Under the pieces are notes generated by a model. That model worked only from the letters and a program-made list of their open reading frames with translations, was not told where the DNA came from and did no database searches. Of a stretch of 9,250 nt of DNA, positions 7,046 through 9,250 are shown one piece after another. The DNA is taken from NCBI GenBank assembly GCA_030636965.1, contig DAOVVW010000019.1, positions 1-9,250 of the forward strand, given 5' to 3'. The stretch's first letter is position 1. Each line of letters starts with the position of its first letter. The translations under genes were made by a program, and so were the position numbers. The DNA is from Pseudomonadota bacterium (lineage in GTDB: Bacteria > BMS3Abin14).

Positions 7046-7059
7046 GGCATTAAGCCGGA
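7043..7059. other. Small GC hairpin at the right edge of element 2
   Basis: TCCGGC (7043-7048) and GCCGGA (7054-7059) form a 6-bp stem with an ATTAA loop, partly overlapping the last unit of the right heptad array. No T-run follows. It may be the end of the repeat element or a leader structure of the downstream gene; its role is unknown. Confidence 0.35.
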
Positions 7060-7075
7060 TCATAAGGTGAATATC

Positions 7076-7141
7076 ATGGCGAAAATAACAAGTTGGCAGC
7101 TTCATACTCTGACGCGGAATATATGTGTAGTGAAGCAATAA
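7076..7141 (+). CDS. Possible 21-residue leader ORF upstream of the nucleoside-recognition gene
   Basis: An ATG at 7076 with AAGGTG 7 bases upstream opens a 21-codon frame ending in TAA (7139-7141), 18 bases before the next gene. The peptide begins MAKITSWQLHTLTRNI and resembles nothing I know. It lies in the same frame as the downstream gene but is separated from it by two stop codons. It may be a leader peptide, a decayed N-terminus, or chance. No codon run suggesting attenuation is visible. Confidence 0.2.
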   Translation: MAKITSWQLHTLTRNICVVKQ

Positions 7142-7159
7142 AGCATCTGAAAGGACCCG

Positions 7160-8140
7160 ATGTCGAGCCCTCATGAATCCGGTGGACACAGTAGCAACCC
7201 CCCCTTTCCGACCAGGATCTTTGAAAGCGGTCGGCGAGGCCTGGTCACAGGTTTATCCACGGCATGGTTTCTGATAAAGGTAATGGTGCCAACCATACTC
7301 CTGGTAAACCTGGCCAAAGCTACCGGAGTACTTGCTCTTCTTGCCCAAAGCGCAGCACCCTTTATGAAGATTTTCAATCTTCCCGGTGAAGCGTCACTGG
7401 TGCTTCTGACCGGTGCTCTGGTCAATATTTACGCTGCCATTGCAGTTGCCGTAAACATTTCACTAACGGCAAAATCCATGACGGTTATGGCAATTATGAT
7501 ATTGATAGCTCACAATCTCATTGTGGAAACCGCTGTACAGAGCAAAGCGGGAACTCCGGCAGCTGTAATGTTAATCTCCCGCATTAGTGCTTCGTGCCTT
7601 GCTGGACTGATCTTTGCGAGGATAATTCCCGATAGCGGTTCACTGGTGATACATTCCCTCACTATGAACCCCGGAAAGGGATGGACGACAGTAATTACTG
7701 GTAATGCTGTGTCAATGATAAAGATAGCACTTATAGTGATCTCACTCATGATCGCGGTGGAGATCATGAGGGAATTCGGTCTGATGAATCGTCTTATGGA
7801 TCTTCTTCATCCTCCCATGAAAATGCTGGGTATGAACCGCAAAACATCCTTTGTTGCTGCTGTCGGGCTGATCCTGGGCCTGGCGTATGGGGCCGGCCTC
7901 ATAATCGATGAGGCAAAGGCAAAAACCTTCTCCGGAGATGAGATCCTGGCCACAAACATGTTTCTCGGAACAAATCATGCCATGATAGAGGATTCTCTTG
8001 TATTTGCCGCTGTGGGTGCGAACCTGTTATGGATAGTTTTAGGCCGTCTTGTATTCGGATCGATATTCGTTAGGCTGACAGTGCCCGTTGCCAGGCGGTG
8101 GGTATATGGTGAGAGAGGGAAAAGATTTGAGAAAGGTTGA
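7160..8140 (+). CDS. Nucleoside-recognition (Gate) domain membrane protein
   Basis: This 326-residue integral membrane protein resembles the Gate or 'nucleoside recognition' family (related to the SpmA/SpmB and YjiH groups). The transported or bound ligand of these proteins is mostly unproven. A polar, Pro/Ser-rich N-terminus (1-25) is followed by about eight hydrophobic segments. The protein is an internal duplication: residues about 32-131 and about 181-286 align, with PFMKIFNLPGEAS (67-79) opposite PPMKMLGMNRKTS (218-230), and HNLIVE (118-123) opposite HAMIED (273-278). The conserved His and acidic residue in each half lie near hydrophobic segments and may form a shared site. The ATG at 7160 has AAAGGA upstream with only 4 bases of spacing, so translation may be modest; no better in-frame start is present. 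The stop codon overlaps the -35 box of the next operon. A nucleoside or ion transporter role is a guess. Confidence 0.82.
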   Translation: MSSPHESGGHSSNPPFPTRIFESGRRGLVTGLSTAWFLIKVMVPTILLVNLAKATGVLALLAQSAAPFMKIFNLPGEASLVLLTGALVNIYAAIAVAVNISLTAKSMTVMAIMILIAHNLIVETAVQSKAGTPAAVMLISRISASCLAGLIFARIIPDSGSLVIHSLTMNPGKGWTTVITGNAVSMIKIALIVISLMIAVEIMREFGLMNRLMDLLHPPMKMLGMNRKTSFVAAVGLILGLAYGAGLIIDEAKAKTFSGDEILATNMFLGTNHAMIEDSLVFAAVGANLLWIVLGRLVFGSIFVRLTVPVARRWVYGERGKRFEKG

Positions 8141-8164
8141 CACGAAGCTGACCCTGAGTAAAAT
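8137..8164 (+). promoter_or_regulatory. Sigma-70-like promoter for the rubredoxin-flavodiiron operon
   Basis: TTGACA (8137-8142, perfect -35 consensus) is followed after 16 bases by TAAAAT (8159-8164, 5 of 6 to the -10 consensus). The TGA stop of the upstream membrane-protein gene lies inside the -35 box. Transcription would start near 8171, leaving a leader of about 60 bases before the rubredoxin start. This is the best promoter match in the window. Confidence 0.62.
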
Positions 8165-8198
8165 TAATAGTTGAAGTCAATAAACGGAGCCATTAAAC

Positions 8199-8213
8199 AC
8201 CTGATCACCAGGT
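8199..8213 (+). other. Small hairpin or palindrome in the rubredoxin leader
   Basis: ACCTG (8199-8203) and CAGGT (8209-8213) can pair around ATCAC, ending 5 bases before the AGGAGG ribosome binding site (8219-8224). It could be an operator or modulate translation, but a 5-bp stem is weak evidence. Confidence 0.25.
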
Positions 8214-8230
8214 ATAATAGGAGGTATGAG

Positions 8231-8389
8231 ATGAAAAAGTATCGCTGTTCTGTCTGTGGTTATATCTATGAACTCGATGCAGGTGATCCTGATGAGGGGA
8301 TCGATCCCGGAACATCCTTTAATGACCTTCCAGATGACTGGGTATGCCCCGACTGCGGTGCAGACAAGAGTTTCTTCGAGGAGGCCTGA
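8231..8389 (+). CDS. Rubredoxin
   Basis: Rubredoxin is a small cytoplasmic electron carrier with one iron held by four cysteines. The 52-residue protein has the full signature: C6 and C9 in CSVCGYIYE, and C39 and C42 in [12 protein letters not shown], with the usual [11 protein letters not shown] and DDWVCP segments. The ATG at 8231 has a perfect AGGAGG 6 bases upstream; a longer frame with a TTG start at 8171 is rejected because the family begins at [10 protein letters not shown]. The flavodiiron protein gene follows after 3 bases, with its ribosome binding site inside the last rubredoxin codons. Rubredoxin is therefore very likely its electron donor, as in rubredoxin:oxygen oxidoreductase systems of sulfate reducers and other anaerobes. 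Expression probably starts at the promoter at 8137-8164. Confidence 0.97.
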   Translation: MKKYRCSVCGYIYELDAGDPDEGIDPGTSFNDLPDDWVCPDCGADKSFFEEA

Positions 8390-8392
8390 TCA

Positions 8393-9250
8393 GTGAAGCA
8401 GATAAAGATTGCAGAGGGGGTCCACTGGGTAGGAGTAATGGACCCCCACCTGCGTATATTCGATGTGGTCATGCATGCGGAACACGGAACTACTTATAAT
8501 TCCTACCTTGTACAGGGCAAGAAAGGCACTGCCCTTATAGAGACCACGAAAACAAAATTTACAGAGACCTTTATGGATAATTTGAAGGGTCTGATTGACC
8601 TGGCCGAGCTGGACTATATTATATTAAATCATACTGAACCGGACCACACGGGCGCTCTTGGAGCGCTCCTGGATGCTGCGCCAAAGGCAAAATTACTTTC
8701 ATCCAGAAATGCGGTTCCCCTGATCAGGGGTATCCTGAACCGCGAGATCGATGTTCGGGCTGTGGGGGACGGTGATGAGCTCGACCTTGGGGGAAAAACA
8801 CTTAAATTCATTGAGGCTCCATTCCTGCACTGGCCGGATACCATGTTCACATATCTTGCTGAGGACAGGATCCTTTTCTCATGTGATTTTCTGGGCTGCC
8901 ATTTTACCGATGAACGGATGTTTGATGATCTCGTTGATGATTATTCCTACTTTTTCAGGTTCTATTTCGACGTTATCATGCGTCCCTTCAAAGAATATGT
9001 CCTCAAGGCCCTTGATAAAATAGAAGACCTTCCCATCGATACTATCGGGCCAAGCCACGGGCCCATATTGAGGACGAATGTCTCTCAGTATATGGAAAAG
9101 TACCGATTGTGGAGTTCATCGCCAGAGAAAAAAGTGCCATGTGTTCTGATCTTTACTGCTAGCGCCTATGGAAATACGTTCAAAATGGCCGAGAGTCTGG
9201 CTGAAGGTATCCGGGAAGGGGGCTGTGAGGTCAGAATGTTCGACCTCGAG
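8393..9250 (+). CDS. Flavodiiron protein (rubredoxin:oxygen oxidoreductase), cut by right edge
   Basis: Flavodiiron (A-type flavo-) proteins reduce O2 to water, and some reduce NO, at a diiron site fed by FMN and rubredoxin, protecting anaerobes in the cytoplasm. 286 codons are present; the usual length is about 400. The metallo-beta-lactamase-like domain (about 1-245) carries all seven canonical ligands: H80, E82, D84 and H85 in NHTEPDHTGA, H146 in APFLHWPDTM, D165 in LFSCDFLG, and H222 in IGPSHGP. HGTTYNSYLV (31-40) and the RFYFDVIMRPF stretch (189-199) are also family-typical. A flavodoxin domain begins near 248, with the FMN phosphate loop TASAYGNT (255-262). The GTG start at 8393 has GGAGG 8 bases upstream, within the rubredoxin gene. 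The part that would show any extra C-terminal domain lies outside the window. O2 versus NO preference cannot be read from these residues. Confidence 0.96.
   Translation, partial: MKQIKIAEGVHWVGVMDPHLRIFDVVMHAEHGTTYNSYLVQGKKGTALIETTKTKFTETFMDNLKGLIDLAELDYIILNHTEPDHTGALGALLDAAPKAKLLSSRNAVPLIRGILNREIDVRAVGDGDELDLGGKTLKFIEAPFLHWPDTMFTYLAEDRILFSCDFLGCHFTDERMFDDLVDDYSYFFRFYFDVIMRPFKEYVLKALDKIEDLPIDTIGPSHGPILRTNVSQYMEKYRLWSSSPEKKVPCVLIFTASAYGNTFKMAESLAEGIREGGCEVRMFDLE

Noticed and set aside
8213..8218. A perfect TATAAT as a -10 box for rubredoxin
   Set aside because: Transcription would begin about 6 bases before the ATG and leave out the strong AGGAGG site. No matching -35 box lies 16-18 bases upstream. 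The promoter at 8137-8164 fits better.

Overview
The window suggests an anaerobic Gram-negative bacterium of moderate GC content, most likely a member of the Desulfobacterota (the former Deltaproteobacteria). This assignment is inferred from three things: the gene order queA-tgt-yajC-secD-secF-recJ with separate secD and secF genes, a rubredoxin/flavodiiron oxygen-detoxification pair, and several dispersed palindromic repeats. No rRNA, tRNA, CRISPR array or transposase gene is visible.

Minus-strand block (1-6375). Read right to left, it holds queA and tgt (queuosine modification of tRNA), yajC, secD and secF (accessory subunits of the Sec translocon), a small DUF456 membrane protein, and the start of recJ (single-strand exonuclease), which runs off the left edge. 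From yajC to recJ the genes are closely packed, and secF-DUF456-recJ are only 3-5 bases apart, which fits one transcription unit. Two insert-like sequences break the block. One is a perfect 30-bp inverted repeat between yajC and secD. The other is a mirrored array of 7-bp repeats around an AT-rich core between queA and tgt.

Divergent intergenic region (6376-6661). It holds a GC-rich hairpin repeat in the queA leader, a short 7-bp repeat array, and a promoter candidate reading right. A 70-residue two-helix membrane protein of unknown function (6662-6874) follows, with a strong ribosome binding site and a clear intrinsic terminator.

Plus-strand block (6662 to the right edge). After the small gene and terminator comes a second mirrored 7-bp array (6944-7045), then a nucleoside-recognition (Gate) domain membrane protein (7160-8140). 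A sigma-70-like promoter overlaps the stop codon of that gene and probably drives rubredoxin and the flavodiiron protein. The latter is cut by the right edge after its complete diiron domain and the first part of its flavodoxin domain. Rubredoxin would pass electrons to the flavodiiron protein, which reduces O2 (or NO).

The genes are ordinary housekeeping and stress genes. The most unusual material is intergenic: three loci with 7-bp-periodic arrays that differ in sequence but share a TCCA-like core, two of them arranged as mirror-image pairs around AT-rich cores. They may belong to a family of small palindromic elements, but one window cannot establish that.
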